A stretch of 64,000 nucleotides of DNA from Marinagarivorans algicola (GCF_001292705.1 NZ_LGAK01000015.1:59789-123788); one strand, 5' to 3'. Positions 8,848 to 18,703 are shown, numbered from the stretch's first letter. The notes: generated from the letters alone by a model not told the origin. Numbers and translations: made by a program.

Positions 8848-9870
8848 TTAGCTGGCATACCCGTCTGGATTATTGGACTGCCAACGCCAGGTGTCTTCAA
8901 CCATACGTGTGATATCAAATTCTGCCTGCCAGCCTAACTCTTTTAAGGCGAAACTTGGATCAGCATAGCAAGCGGCTATATCACCCGCTCGGCGTGCTAC
9001 TATTTCTAGTGGAATGGGTTTTCCGCAGGCTTTTTCAAACGCCTTTACAACCTCTAAAACGCTATTACCTTGGCCTGTCCCTAAGTTCCATGTGTAGCTG
9101 CCTGCTTGATTGGTCATCAGCTTTTTCAGTGCTGCCACATGGCCACGTGCTAAATCAACGACATGAATATAGTCGCGAACACCGGTGCCATCGGCAGTAT
9201 TGTAATCGTCGCCAAAAACCCGCAATTGAGGCAGTTTGCCTACAGCCACTTGCGCAACAAAGGGGAGTAGGTTGTTCGGGATGCCCTTTGGATCTTCACC
9301 TATTGTGCCGCTGATATGCGCACCAATAGGGTTAAAATAGCGCAAGAGTCCTACTTTTAACGAGTTGTTAGGGGCTTTGCAGGCATCGTGTAAAATCTCT
9401 TCGACCATTAGCTTGCTGCGTCCGTAAGGGTTGGTAGCGCCTGTTGGGAAGTCTTCTTTTATAGGAACCGTTTGTGGGTCGCCGTACACCGTTGCCGATG
9501 AGCTAAAAAGGAGATGCTGGGTATTAAATTCATTCATCACCTCGGCTACCGCTACGCTGCCTTCAATATTCACATGATAATAGCGCAGCGGAATGCTATT
9601 GGACTCGCCAACGGCTTTTAAGCCAGCGAAGTGAATGACGCCTTCAATATTCCCCTCTTGTTTGAAAATGCTGCGTAATGCTGCGCGATCGGTAACATCT
9701 TGCTGATAAAACGCAATGGTTTGACCGGTGATCGCTTCTACGCGCGCGAGTGATTCTTGGCTACTATTGCACAGGTTATCGACTACACACACCTCGAAAC
9801 CAGCGGCAATCAGCTCAATTAGGGTGTGGCTACCAATGTAGCCTGCACCACCGGTGACTAGTATTTTCAT
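8848..9870 (-). CDS. galE: GalE, UDP-glucose 4-epimerase
   Basis: GalE interconverts UDP-glucose and UDP-galactose for polysaccharide and lipopolysaccharide synthesis and for galactose use. The 340-residue extended short-chain dehydrogenase shows the NAD motif GGAGYIGSH at residues 7-15, the SSSATVYG segment with catalytic Ser124, and the Tyr149/Lys153 pair in NPYGRSK. Length and C-terminus ([21 protein letters not shown]) are those of the bacterial enzyme. It is a single gene read towards tmk, with no other sugar nucleotide genes nearby. Confidence 0.96.
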   Translation of the reverse strand: MKILVTGGAGYIGSHTLIELIAAGFEVCVVDNLCNSSQESLARVEAITGQTIAFYQQDVTDRAALRSIFKQEGNIEGVIHFAGLKAVGESNSIPLRYYHVNIEGSVAVAEVMNEFNTQHLLFSSSATVYGDPQTVPIKEDFPTGATNPYGRSKLMVEEILHDACKAPNNSLKVGLLRYFNPIGAHISGTIGEDPKGIPNNLLPFVAQVAVGKLPQLRVFGDDYNTADGTGVRDYIHVVDLARGHVAALKKLMTNQAGSYTWNLGTGQGNSVLEVVKAFEKACGKPIPLEIVARRAGDIAACYADPSFALKELGWQAEFDITRMVEDTWRWQSNNPDGYAS

Positions 9871-10120
9871 GGGGTTTCCTTGGGCAAATTATAATTATGG
9901 CACAGCTTCTTTACGAAGAGGAGTGTAAAAGAGGGACTAAGCTCTTTATTGCAAAAATAAAGAAATTTTAAGGTATTAAAAGGCTATGTCGTAGCCTGTT
10001 CATTTTGACGTAATAAATAGCATTGTTGAAATAGTAATTTTGCTGCCATAAATATGCCTTTTTTTCTGTGTCGTAATGTTTTGTAGGCTATTTTTAAGTC
10101 ACACTTATCACGTTTTTTAG

Positions 10121-10284
10121 GTAACTACTCAGTCAAGCTGAATAATTTCACCTGATAGGGTACTGATGAATTATTTTCTGGGCGCTATATAACACCGGGA
10201 GTGCTTATATCGCACCCATAGATTGCTTGAGCGGCTCAGGCAATGATTTATTAGCACCCAATTTGGGTACCCCCGAAGAGTTAC
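10121..10284 (+). mobile_element. MITE-like repeat copy A (164 bp), 8-bp target duplication
   Basis: The copy starts GTAACTACTCAG and ends GAAGAGTTAC, imperfect inverted ends. It is flanked directly by the 8-bp repeat TTTTTTAG (10113-10120 and 10285-10292), the mark of transposition. Internal landmarks shared with other copies are TTATTTTCTGGG, GCTTATATCGC, GCTTGAGCGGC and CAATGATT. It has no coding capacity. It lies in the 513-bp gap between divergent galE and prkA, 100 bp before the prkA start; the rest of the gap shows no gene. Confidence 0.88.
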
Positions 10285-10383
10285 TTTTTTAGCGTTTATC
10301 ATAAATTAACGTCCGTAAACGTGTTTAATATTTGAGCGTGAGTGATGCGCGGGTACGGTTTTTCCGAGAGCGAGGAAGTCGAT

Positions 10384-12306
10384 ATGTCTATATTCAATCA
10401 CTATCAGCAGCGTTATGAAAAAACACAGCAAGAAGAGCTAAGTATTCAAGAATACCTAGATCTCTGTAAAAAAGATCCCTCTGTTTACGCCAGTGCCGCC
10501 GAGCGAATGCTGTTAGCGATTGGAGAACCAGAGCTTGTCGATACTTCACGTGATCCACGTAAAAGTCGAATGTTTTCTAATAAAATTATTAAGCGCTACA
10601 AAGCATTTGAAGACTTTTACGGTATGGAAGAAGCTGTTGAGCAAATTGTTTCATTTTTTAAGCATGCTGCTCAAGGTTTAGAGGAAAAGAAGCAAATATT
10701 ATACTTGTTAGGCCCCGTAGGCGGTGGTAAGTCGTCACTGGCTGAGAAATTAAAAAGCTTAATGCAAAAGCAACCTATCTACTGTATTAAAGGCTCCCCT
10801 GTTTTTGAGTCACCTTTAGGCTTGTTTAATCCCGAAGAGGATGCCGCTATTTTAGAAGAAGATTATGGTATTGACTGCCGTTATTTAAAAACAATAATGT
10901 CACCCTGGGCCGTTAAGCGTTTACATGAATTTGGTGGCGATATTAGCCAGTTTAAAGTAATAAAGGTATACCCCTCTATTTTAGATCAGGTAGCTATTTC
11001 TAAAACGGAACCTGGAGATGAAAACAATCAAGATATTTCATCTCTGGTAGGAAAGGTTGATATTCGTAAGCTAGAAGAGTTCCCGCAAAATGATCCTGAT
11101 GCCTATAGCTTTTCAGGTGGCTTATGCCGCTCTAATCAGGGATTGATGGAATTTGTTGAAATGTTTAAGGCTCCTATTAAGGTATTGCATCCATTATTAA
11201 CGGCTACGCAAGAGGGTAATTTTAATAGTACTGAAGGATTAGGTGCAATCCCTTTTGAAGGTGTGGTTTTAGCTCACTCTAACGAGTCAGAATGGCAAGC
11301 TTTTAAAAACAATAAAAATAACGAAGCTTTTATTGACCGCGTATATATTGTTAAAGTGCCTTATTGCTTACGAGTAACAGAAGAAATTCATATTTATGAA
11401 AAACTTTTAGAAAATAGTTCATTAGTTCATGCACCATGTGCGCCTGATACGTTGAAAATGCTTGCACAGTTTACCGTATTATCACGTTTAAAAGAGCCAG
11501 ATAATTCTAATTTATTTTCAAAAATGAAAGTTTATGATGGACAAAATTTAAAAGATACCGACCCTAAAGCTAAGTCTTTACAGGAATATAAAGATAGTGC
11601 AGGAGTTGATGAGGGTATGGATGGATTGTCTACGCGTTTTGCCTTTAAAATTTTATCTAAAGTATTTAATTTCGATGCTACCGAGGTATCAGCTAATCCA
11701 GTGCATTTGCTGTATGTTCTTGAGCAGCGTATAGAGCAAGAGCAATATTCTGAAGATGTTGCATCACGTTACCTCAGATTTATTAAAGAGTACCTAGCTC
11801 CGCGTTATGTTGAATTTATAGGAAAAGAAATTCAAACAGCTTACTTAGAATCTTATAGCGAATACGGACAAAATATTTTTGATCGCTATGTGGTGTATGC
11901 TGATTTTTGGATCCAAGATCAAGAATACAGGGATCCAGAAACTGGTGAAATATTGAATAGAGTCTCATTAAATGAAGAGCTAGAAAAAATAGAAAAGCCA
12001 GCAGGAATTAGTAACCCTAAAGATTTTCGTAATGAAATTGTCAATTTTGTTTTGCGTGCACGTGCCAATAATAATGGTAAGAATCCTGCGTGGAATAGCT
12101 ATGAAAAGCTGCGTACAGTAATTGAGAAAAAAATGTTCTCAAATACTGAAGACTTACTACCCGTGATATCTTTTAGTGCAAAATCAAGCAAAGAAGATAG
12201 TAAAAAGCATCAGGATTTTGTCGCACGTATGGTTGATCGCGGTTATACAGAAAAGCAAGTGAGATTATTATCTGAGTGGTATTTGCGTGTACGTAAATCA
12301 CAATGA
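10384..12306 (+). CDS. yeaG: PrkA/YeaG family serine protein kinase
   Basis: A 640-residue protein of the PrkA family: an N-terminal AAA-type domain with Walker A GPVGGGKSS at residues 110-118, then a C-terminal kinase-like domain. In enterobacteria YeaG is made in stationary phase and under nitrogen or acid stress, and acts with YeaH. The open frame extends upstream, but ATG 10384 follows GAGGA and gives MSIFNHYQQRYE, matching the family. It heads a three-gene run with yeaH and spoVR, an arrangement seen in many proteobacteria. A MITE lies just upstream and could affect its promoter. Confidence 0.96.
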   Translation: MSIFNHYQQRYEKTQQEELSIQEYLDLCKKDPSVYASAAERMLLAIGEPELVDTSRDPRKSRMFSNKIIKRYKAFEDFYGMEEAVEQIVSFFKHAAQGLEEKKQILYLLGPVGGGKSSLAEKLKSLMQKQPIYCIKGSPVFESPLGLFNPEEDAAILEEDYGIDCRYLKTIMSPWAVKRLHEFGGDISQFKVIKVYPSILDQVAISKTEPGDENNQDISSLVGKVDIRKLEEFPQNDPDAYSFSGGLCRSNQGLMEFVEMFKAPIKVLHPLLTATQEGNFNSTEGLGAIPFEGVVLAHSNESEWQAFKNNKNNEAFIDRVYIVKVPYCLRVTEEIHIYEKLLENSSLVHAPCAPDTLKMLAQFTVLSRLKEPDNSNLFSKMKVYDGQNLKDTDPKAKSLQEYKDSAGVDEGMDGLSTRFAFKILSKVFNFDATEVSANPVHLLYVLEQRIEQEQYSEDVASRYLRFIKEYLAPRYVEFIGKEIQTAYLESYSEYGQNIFDRYVVYADFWIQDQEYRDPETGEILNRVSLNEELEKIEKPAGISNPKDFRNEIVNFVLRARANNNGKNPAWNSYEKLRTVIEKKMFSNTEDLLPVISFSAKSSKEDSKKHQDFVARMVDRGYTEKQVRLLSEWYLRVRKSQ

Positions 12307-12350
12307 TTTTCCCTAGATTTTTTTGCGCGCATGGTGCGCATTTGTGTGTG

Positions 12351-12381
12351 AGCGCAATGCTATAGGTTGCATTGCGCTTTT
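12351..12381 (+). terminator. hairpin between yeaG and yeaH
   Basis: A perfect 10-bp stem, AGCGCAATGC (12351-12360) with GCATTGCGCT (12369-12378), and an 8-base loop is followed by TTT. It ends just before the yeaH ribosome site (GGAGAG). It looks like a weak terminator or processing site that would set the yeaG:yeaH ratio. Confidence 0.6.
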
Positions 12382-12395
12382 GAGCTGGAGAGCTT

Positions 12396-13670
12396 ATGAG
12401 CTATATAGTTGATCGACGATTAAACTCGAAGAATAAAAGTACCGTTAACCGGGAGCGTTTTTTGAGGCGTTATCGCGGCCATATTAAAAAAGCAGTATCC
12501 GATGCCATTGATAAGCGCTCAATTACTGATATGGCCTCTGGCGAAAAAATATCGATACCTTCAAAAGATATTAGTGAGCCTTCTTTTAGTCATGGTGAAG
12601 GTGGTATACGTGATCGAGTGTTACCTGGCAATGATGAATTTATTACCGGTGATAAAATTAAACGTCCGCAAAGCGGTTCTGGAGGAAGTGGTCATGGTGA
12701 TGGAGCCAGCGACTCGGGTGAAGGTGATGACGACTTTGTTTTTCAGATTACACAAGAAGAGTTTTTAGATTTTATGTTCGAAGATTTGGCGTTACCTAAT
12801 TTAGTTAAGCGCCAACTTGCGGGTAATGAAGAGTTTAAAACGCATCGTGCAGGCGTGAGCCATGAAGGAAGCCCTGGGCAAGTGAATATTGTACGTACGT
12901 TGCGATCAGCCAACGCAAGACGTATTGCGCTAACGGGGAAAAAACGTAAAGCATTAAAGGTTTTAGAGGAGCAATTAGCTGATATCACACCAGCTAACGA
13001 TGCATTAGAAGATACTTGTTCGCTTAAGTTACAAGCACAGATAGCAGAGCTTAAAGCCAAAATAAAAGGTGTACCTTGGCTAGATGATTTTGATCTTAAA
13101 TATAATTTGCAGGTGAAATATCCTGTGCCACAGTCACGTGCTGTTATGTTTTGTTTGATGGATGTATCAGGCTCTATGGATCAGGCAACTAAAGATGTGG
13201 CGAAGCGATTTTTTTTATTATTATTTTTATTTTTGCAGCGTAATTATGAAAAAACAGATGTCGTTTTTATTCGTCACCATACCAGTGCTAAAGAGGTAGA
13301 TGAGCAGGAATTTTTTTATAGTCGAGAAACTGGTGGTACGATTGTATCGAGCGCATTAAAATTAATGGATCAAATCATTAAAGATCGCTACCCGCCTGAG
13401 GAATGGAATATTTATGGGGCACAAGCATCTGACGGCGATAATTGGAACGATGACTCTCATCAATGTTATCAATTGCTGACCGAGAATATCATGCCTGCTG
13501 TACAGTACTTTTCTTATATTGAGATTACGCCTCGAGATAGGCAGGCGCTATGGCATGCCTACGAAAAAGTATCGGAGCAATTTCCAGAAGCCTTTGCTTT
13601 GCGTCATTTAGTATCAGTTGCTGATATTTATCCTGTGTTTAGAGATTTATTTAAAAAACAGGCAGCCTAA
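12396..13670 (+). CDS. yeaH: YeaH/YhbH family protein (DUF444)
   Basis: A 424-residue DUF444 protein, the usual partner of PrkA/YeaG. The N-terminus ([23 protein letters not shown] in several pieces) is basic; residues about 85-110 form a Gly/Ser/Asp-rich linker; the C-terminal half is a von Willebrand A-type fold with the metal site DVSGSMD starting at Asp256. The fold and partner suggest a scaffold or adaptor role with the kinase; no enzymatic function is established. ATG 12396 follows GGAGAG. spoVR begins 15 bp after its stop. Confidence 0.95.
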   Translation: MSYIVDRRLNSKNKSTVNRERFLRRYRGHIKKAVSDAIDKRSITDMASGEKISIPSKDISEPSFSHGEGGIRDRVLPGNDEFITGDKIKRPQSGSGGSGHGDGASDSGEGDDDFVFQITQEEFLDFMFEDLALPNLVKRQLAGNEEFKTHRAGVSHEGSPGQVNIVRTLRSANARRIALTGKKRKALKVLEEQLADITPANDALEDTCSLKLQAQIAELKAKIKGVPWLDDFDLKYNLQVKYPVPQSRAVMFCLMDVSGSMDQATKDVAKRFFLLLFLFLQRNYEKTDVVFIRHHTSAKEVDEQEFFYSRETGGTIVSSALKLMDQIIKDRYPPEEWNIYGAQASDGDNWNDDSHQCYQLLTENIMPAVQYFSYIEITPRDRQALWHAYEKVSEQFPEAFALRHLVSVADIYPVFRDLFKKQAA

Positions 13671-13685
13671 TAAGAGAGTAAAAGT

Positions 13686-15236
13686 ATGAGCAATTATATA
13701 TCAACAAGTTCTGAGTGGACCTTTGACTTAATTCAGCGTTACGATAGAGAAATCAGTGTTATTGCTGATGATTTTCAATTAGATACCTATCCTAATCAAA
13801 TTGAAATTATTAGTTCAGAGCAGATGATGGATGCTTACGCGTCGGTGGGTATGCCTGTTGGCTATAATCATTGGTCTTATGGTAAGCAGTTTTTAGGTGT
13901 TGAGCAGGGCTATAAGCGTGGACAAATGGGGTTGGCCTATGAAATAGTGATTAACTCGGATCCGTGTATCGCTTATTTGATGGAAGAAAACACTATGATG
14001 ATGCAGGCATTAGTCATTGCGCATGCCTGTTATGGCCATAATTCTTTTTTTAAAGGTAATTATTTATTTAAAACATGGACAGATGCCTCGGCGATTATCG
14101 ATTATTTGGTTTTCGCTAAGAATTATATTGCTCGATGTGAAGAGCAGCATGGGGTCGATGCCGTTGAAGATTTACTTGATTCTTGCCATGCAATTATGAA
14201 CTATGGCGTAGATCGTTATAAAAGGCCTTATCCACTATCACAGCATGAAGAAGAGGCTAGACAGCAAGAGCGTGAAGCTTATTTGCAAAAGCAAGTGAAT
14301 GATTTATGGCGTACGATTCCTAATGATATAAGCACCGAAAAACAAACAGCTACACCGACCTTTCCTTCTGAGCCACAAGAAAATTTATTATATTTTTTTG
14401 AAAAAAATGCTCCGCTTCTAGAGCCTTGGCAGCGTGAAATAGTACGCATTGTGCGTAAGATGGCGCAGTACTTTTATCCGCAAAAACAAACGCAAGTCAT
14501 GAACGAAGGGTGGGCCACCTTTTGGCATTATACTATTATGAATGAGCTTTACGATCGGGCCTTAATCACTGAAGGCTTTATGTTAGAGTTTATGCAATCG
14601 CATAGTGCTGTTGTGTACCAGCCACCTTATAATAATCAATATTATAGTGGTATTAACCCTTACACCTTAGGGTTTAGTATGATGCAAGATATTCGGCGCA
14701 TATGTCAAAATCCAACAGCTGAAGATAAAAAATGGTTTCCCGATATTGCCGGTAGTCATTGGTTGAAAACCCTTGATTTTGCAATGCGTAACTTTAAAGA
14801 TGAGAGCTTTATTTTACAATTTTTATCACCTAAAGTGATGCGCGATTTGAAACTATTTTGTATTTTAGATGATGATAAAAATCACACAATTAATGTTGCT
14901 GCTATTCATGAAGACCGTGGTTATCGCAAAGTGCGAGAAGCACTATCTGAGCAGTATAATTTGAGTAATCGAGAGCCTAATATACAAGTACACAGTGTTG
15001 ATGTGCGCGGTGATCGCTCGTTAACGCTTCATCATACACGGCACAACCGCATGCCCTTAGAGGCTAAAAGTGCCAATGAAGTGATTAAGCATATACATCG
15101 ACTTTGGGGATTCGATGTGCATTTACATTCGATAGATGAGCGAGTGCATCGGCAAACATTTCATTGTCCAGCCCCTCACACCGATCAACCTCAAATACCC
15201 CTACCAACGGTTTCCCCTCATTTAACCGGCCCATAA
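13686..15236 (+). CDS. spoVR: SpoVR family protein (YcgB-like)
   Basis: A 516-residue SpoVR-family protein. In Bacillus the homologue acts in spore cortex formation; in proteobacteria it is a stress/stationary-phase protein of unknown activity and often follows yeaGH, as here. Family features include GMPVGYNHWSYGKQF near residue 55, the conserved HACYGHNSFFK, and the NEGWATFWHYTIMN segment with clustered His and Glu residues suggestive of a metal site. The C-terminal about 20 residues are Pro/His-rich and not conserved. It begins 15 bp after yeaH and ends the operon. Confidence 0.94.
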   Translation: MSNYISTSSEWTFDLIQRYDREISVIADDFQLDTYPNQIEIISSEQMMDAYASVGMPVGYNHWSYGKQFLGVEQGYKRGQMGLAYEIVINSDPCIAYLMEENTMMMQALVIAHACYGHNSFFKGNYLFKTWTDASAIIDYLVFAKNYIARCEEQHGVDAVEDLLDSCHAIMNYGVDRYKRPYPLSQHEEEARQQEREAYLQKQVNDLWRTIPNDISTEKQTATPTFPSEPQENLLYFFEKNAPLLEPWQREIVRIVRKMAQYFYPQKQTQVMNEGWATFWHYTIMNELYDRALITEGFMLEFMQSHSAVVYQPPYNNQYYSGINPYTLGFSMMQDIRRICQNPTAEDKKWFPDIAGSHWLKTLDFAMRNFKDESFILQFLSPKVMRDLKLFCILDDDKNHTINVAAIHEDRGYRKVREALSEQYNLSNREPNIQVHSVDVRGDRSLTLHHTRHNRMPLEAKSANEVIKHIHRLWGFDVHLHSIDERVHRQTFHCPAPHTDQPQIPLPTVSPHLTGP

Positions 15237-15359
15237 CAGAACGCGCGCCTAAACAGCGAATTACTAAGGTATGTATGCTGGGTATTGGATGTGAGGGAAT
15301 TAGCTACTTGAGCTAGCTATTTTTGATTGATTTTATTAACGGGTTATTTTTGCTGAGAC

Positions 15360-15395
15360 TTTATTTACTTTATTTACTTTATTTACTTTATTTAC
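15360..15395. repeat. tandem repeat, 4 x 9 bp (TTTATTTAC)
   Basis: Four exact copies of the 9-base unit run head to tail, followed by a partial TTAC. They lie in the 319-bp non-coding stretch after spoVR (15237-15555), which otherwise shows no gene and no clear terminator. A repeat of this sort is prone to slippage, so the copy number may vary between strains. Confidence 0.95.
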
Positions 15396-15555
15396 TTACT
15401 GTAAGGTCGGTGGTTGTCATTGATTCCTTGGCTGAGTAGTTTTGGTGCTCTCAGGTGGTGATCATTTTAGACTTTCTTGTTTAGGTGTGATGTCTGATTG
15501 CGTACAGCCATACGACATGGAAATACGCATGACTTGATGCGTTACGAATGTATTG

Positions 15556-15813
15556 TTAATGTGCTATCGACTGTTTTATCTTTGAGGTCGTACTTGGCGC
15601 TGTATTTAAATGGGTAGCAGAATCCATATCGGTAACGTTCGCGTTATATTCACCGCCCAAGCCTTGGGTATTGATGCCTTGGCGTATCGAGTTTACATGC
15701 CCTGGCGTATGAGCCTCTTCTGGGAGTTGACTGTCACCAAGTACAATAAATAAATGTGCAAGCTCGTGCTCTAAGCTTTTACCTAGCTGTTTACTGATTT
15801 GGGTAATACGCAT
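15556..15813 (-). CDS. small hypothetical protein with HELAH motif
   Basis: A possible 85-residue protein read from ATG 15813, which has an AGGGG ribosome site 5 bp upstream; the open frame can extend six codons to a TTG. It contains HELAH at about residues 17-21, an HExxH pattern like a zinc protease site, and a later GHVNSIRQGIN segment with a further His. It is too short to be a complete known zinc protease, so it may be a small stand-alone protein, a remnant, or a false gene. I do not recognise the family. It is divergent from the sensor kinase, 100 bp away. Confidence 0.4.
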   Translation of the reverse strand: MRITQISKQLGKSLEHELAHLFIVLGDSQLPEEAHTPGHVNSIRQGINTQGLGGEYNANVTDMDSATHLNTAPSTTSKIKQSIAH

Positions 15814-15912
15814 GTGTGCCCCTGTCGACAAAATGCTTGTTACCTATAGTATAGTTTGCTCCTTATTTAATATAAGTACCGATTCGTCTTGCCTTGAGGT
15901 TTGATATAACCG

Positions 15913-17985
15913 ATGAAGTTTTTTTCTAAATTATGGCCAAAGCGTTGGTTTGGCGCTTCACTAAGCTTCACCGATAGTGAGCAACTAGAACAATATCGCC
16001 GCATCTTTCGTGGCGCTAATGATTACGGGTATTTTGATTGGTACTTATCAGAAGACAAAATTGCTTGGAGTGGCGGCTATTGGCGCATGCTTGGTTATAG
16101 TGATAATGATGTAGAGCATATATCGGGTAGTAAAAATTACTTTAGTTATGTGCACCCAGAAGATTACGATATCTTTATGACAGGTGTGCGCAAAGTGTTG
16201 CGTGATGGCGAACCTATCGACATCTCTTATCGTGTACGTAAAAAAGATGGTGACTGGGTATGGACAGAGATCCACGCTGATGGAACGCGCGATGAAAAGG
16301 GCTGGGTTTATTATGTTAGTGGTATTGCATTGGATATTACGCGGCGCAAGCAGGCCGAGCAGGCTTTAGCTTTTATTGAGGCTAGGCATGCACGTATTAT
16401 CAAAGCGTCTAATGATGGTTTTTGGGAGTGGACGGCCGAGCAAGGTGGCTTTTCATTCTCGAGTCGCTGCTGGGAATTACTGGGTTATGATGAGCTAGAT
16501 GACACGGTTAACCAAGGTGTTGATCGATTACAGGCGTGGCGCAATCTCATGCATCCTGAGGATGGTAAGTTGTTTGATGCAGCCTTGGATCGTCACATAA
16601 GAGACAAAGAGCCCTTTGACGTCGAATACCGAATCAAGCGACGCGATGGTGGTTGGAGCTGGATTCGGGGTCGTGGTTACATGGAGTTTGATAGTCAGGG
16701 GCTACCTGCGCGCATGTCGGGCACTAACATGTCTATCACACAACTAAAAGAAGCCGAAGAGCGTGTGCTGTTGGCCAAAGAGCAAGCAGAGTCGGCTAAT
16801 CAGGCTAAGTCTGAATTTTTATCGAGTATGAGTCATGAATTGCGCACGCCCTTAAACGCTATTTTAGGGTTTTCTCATCTGCTAGAAAGCGACTCAAGCC
16901 TCAATGGTAAGCAGCGCAATAGCGTGGCCGAAATTGTGAAAGCTGGCCGTTACTTGTTAACGCTTATTGGGGATGTGTTGGACTTGGCCAAAATAGAAGC
17001 TGGGCGTATGGAAATGAGCCTAGAGCCAGTAGACCCTGGTTTATTACTAAAAGAATGTTTAAGTTATGTGCAGTCTTCTGCGGATGCACTTTTTTTAGAG
17101 GTCTCGATGAGTTTGGCTGATAGTGAGGTGCTGCGTGTTAAGGCGGATAAAACACGCCTTAAACAAGTGTTCCTGAATTTGATGAGTAATGCCGTCAAAT
17201 ACAATAAGCCTTATGGCCGTATTATGGTATCGAGTACCGTGGATCGCGAGGGTATTTTGCGGATTAACATCGAAGATACTGGTCTAGGTGTTCCAGAGTC
17301 AAAACAGGGTGAATTATTCCAGCCTTTTTGCCGTTTAGGGGCTGAGCAATCCGAAGTAGAAGGCAGTGGTGTCGGTTTGGTTATCACGCGTGAATTGGTT
17401 GAGCAAATGGGTGGGCAAATTGGTTTTCAGCGGCGCCATGACGGCGGTAGTTGCTTTTGGTTGGAGCTACCCATTATCGAAGCTCAAAAACTAGCCGCCT
17501 CCGACACAGTGCCAGGTAAAACCACCGAACTTATTGATTGCGGCCCTAAAAAAGTCTTGTATGTTGAAGATAACGAAGCCAACCAGCGCTTAATTTGCCA
17601 ATTATTTGAGCATTACAAAGGCATTGATATTGAAATTGCAAGCGATGCCTTTAAAGGCGTTTTTGCCGCTCGTGTTAGCCAGCCAGACTTGATCATACTG
17701 GATATTAACTTACCAGGAATGAATGGTTTTGAGGCCTTAGATGTTTTACGTGGTGATCATCTAACGAGCAGTACCCCCATCATAGCCTTATCGGCCAACG
17801 CCATGACACATGATAAAGAAAAGGGACTTGATGCGGGTTTCCATGCTTATCTCACCAAGCCACTTGATGTTACCCAGCTTATTGACGTGCTTAACAGCAT
17901 ATGGCGATGCCCCGCTGAGTACTCTAGCGCAAAACGCTCTTTAGAGGCAGCCGCCGTGCAAGCTCTAGCCCTTGAGGAGACGTAG
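15913..17985 (+). CDS. PAS-PAS hybrid sensor histidine kinase/response regulator
   Basis: A 690-residue signalling protein without membrane segments, so probably a cytoplasmic sensor. Order: two PAS domains with PAC tails (about 30-147 and 155-283, each with YR(V/I)(R/K)(K/R)xDG-like elements), a short coiled coil, a HisKA domain with phospho-acceptor His308 in SHELRTPLNAI, a HATPase domain with LMSNAVKY and GSGVGLVI boxes, and a C-terminal receiver with phospho-acceptor Asp597 in ILDINLPGMNG and the lysine in YLTKPLD. No output domain or phosphotransfer domain is present, so it must pass its signal to another protein. The ligand is unknown. cinA follows immediately. Confidence 0.92.
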   Translation: MKFFSKLWPKRWFGASLSFTDSEQLEQYRRIFRGANDYGYFDWYLSEDKIAWSGGYWRMLGYSDNDVEHISGSKNYFSYVHPEDYDIFMTGVRKVLRDGEPIDISYRVRKKDGDWVWTEIHADGTRDEKGWVYYVSGIALDITRRKQAEQALAFIEARHARIIKASNDGFWEWTAEQGGFSFSSRCWELLGYDELDDTVNQGVDRLQAWRNLMHPEDGKLFDAALDRHIRDKEPFDVEYRIKRRDGGWSWIRGRGYMEFDSQGLPARMSGTNMSITQLKEAEERVLLAKEQAESANQAKSEFLSSMSHELRTPLNAILGFSHLLESDSSLNGKQRNSVAEIVKAGRYLLTLIGDVLDLAKIEAGRMEMSLEPVDPGLLLKECLSYVQSSADALFLEVSMSLADSEVLRVKADKTRLKQVFLNLMSNAVKYNKPYGRIMVSSTVDREGILRINIEDTGLGVPESKQGELFQPFCRLGAEQSEVEGSGVGLVITRELVEQMGGQIGFQRRHDGGSCFWLELPIIEAQKLAASDTVPGKTTELIDCGPKKVLYVEDNEANQRLICQLFEHYKGIDIEIASDAFKGVFAARVSQPDLIILDINLPGMNGFEALDVLRGDHLTSSTPIIALSANAMTHDKEKGLDAGFHAYLTKPLDVTQLIDVLNSIWRCPAEYSSAKRSLEAAAVQALALEET

Positions 17986-17986
17986 C

Positions 17987-18484
17987 TTGCTGATTAATAA
18001 TGATTTACAGCAACGGGTACACACGTTAAGTCGTGCGTTATTGCGGCGGCAGGCGACTGTCACTACAGCGGAGTCTTGTACAGGCGGTGCTGTGGCAGCA
18101 ACCTTAACGGCGGTAGCGGGTAGTTCTGCGTGGTTTGATGGTGGTTTTATAACTTATAGTAATCGCCTAAAGACACAGCTGTTGGGTGTATCCACTGAGC
18201 TTATTGCGCAACATGGTGTTGTGAGTGAGCCCGTGGTTAAAGCAATGGTATTGGGCGCCTGTCAGCAAGCGCAAGCGAGTTATGGTATATCGCTTTCAGG
18301 GATTGCCGGCCCTGATGGCGGATCAGCGCTTAAGCCTGTGGGGACGATATGCATAGCCTGGGGGGCGCCACAACAGGTCATTGCACATAGTTTTCACTTT
18401 GATGGTGATCGAGATAATATAAGAGAGCAAGCCGTAATAGCGGCTCTTTCGGGGTTGACGCAGTACCTGCACAACACTGATTAA
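17987..18484 (+). CDS. pncC: CinA-type nicotinamide-nucleotide amidohydrolase (PncC)
   Basis: A 165-residue protein equal to the stand-alone CinA C-terminal domain, which deamidates NMN in the pyridine nucleotide cycle. The TTAESCTGG and SGIAGPDGG motifs are both present. There is no ATG: the TTG at 17987 is preferred because GAGGAG lies 8 bp upstream; TTG 17972 is an alternative overlapping the kinase gene. It begins one base after the kinase stop and lies upstream of recA, the common gammaproteobacterial position. Confidence 0.92.
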   Translation: MLINNDLQQRVHTLSRALLRRQATVTTAESCTGGAVAATLTAVAGSSAWFDGGFITYSNRLKTQLLGVSTELIAQHGVVSEPVVKAMVLGACQQAQASYGISLSGIAGPDGGSALKPVGTICIAWGAPQQVIAHSFHFDGDRDNIREQAVIAALSGLTQYLHNTD

Positions 18485-18539
18485 CCCAGAGCTATAGTGT
18501 TGCGTTGAGGCAAGCTAAAAAACATCCTCATTAACGTAC

Positions 18540-18584
18540 TACTGTGTCAAATAGTGACAGTAAAACTACTGTATAAACATACAA
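18540..18584 (+). promoter_or_regulatory. LexA-type operator region of recA
   Basis: CTGTATAAACATACAA at 18569-18584 fits the gammaproteobacterial LexA box CTGT-N8-ACAG with one mismatch in the last base. Just upstream is a second dyad, TACTGT (18540-18545) with ACAGTA (18557-18562), with an 11-base spacer. The site is 120 bp before recA. SOS control of recA is well established; the role of the second dyad is inference. Confidence 0.7.
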
Positions 18585-18703
18585 TTTATGGTTGCTTGTA
18601 CAGTGTTAATGTCTTATTCTTAAATCATCAATCAATGAGTGCTATATTGAGTGCTCGCTATTAATTGATGCATAAAATTTTACGCCATAAAAAGGGGACC
18701 ACA

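Noticed and set aside
15360..15395. CRISPR array
   Set aside because: The repeat units are head to tail with no spacers; no cas genes in the window.
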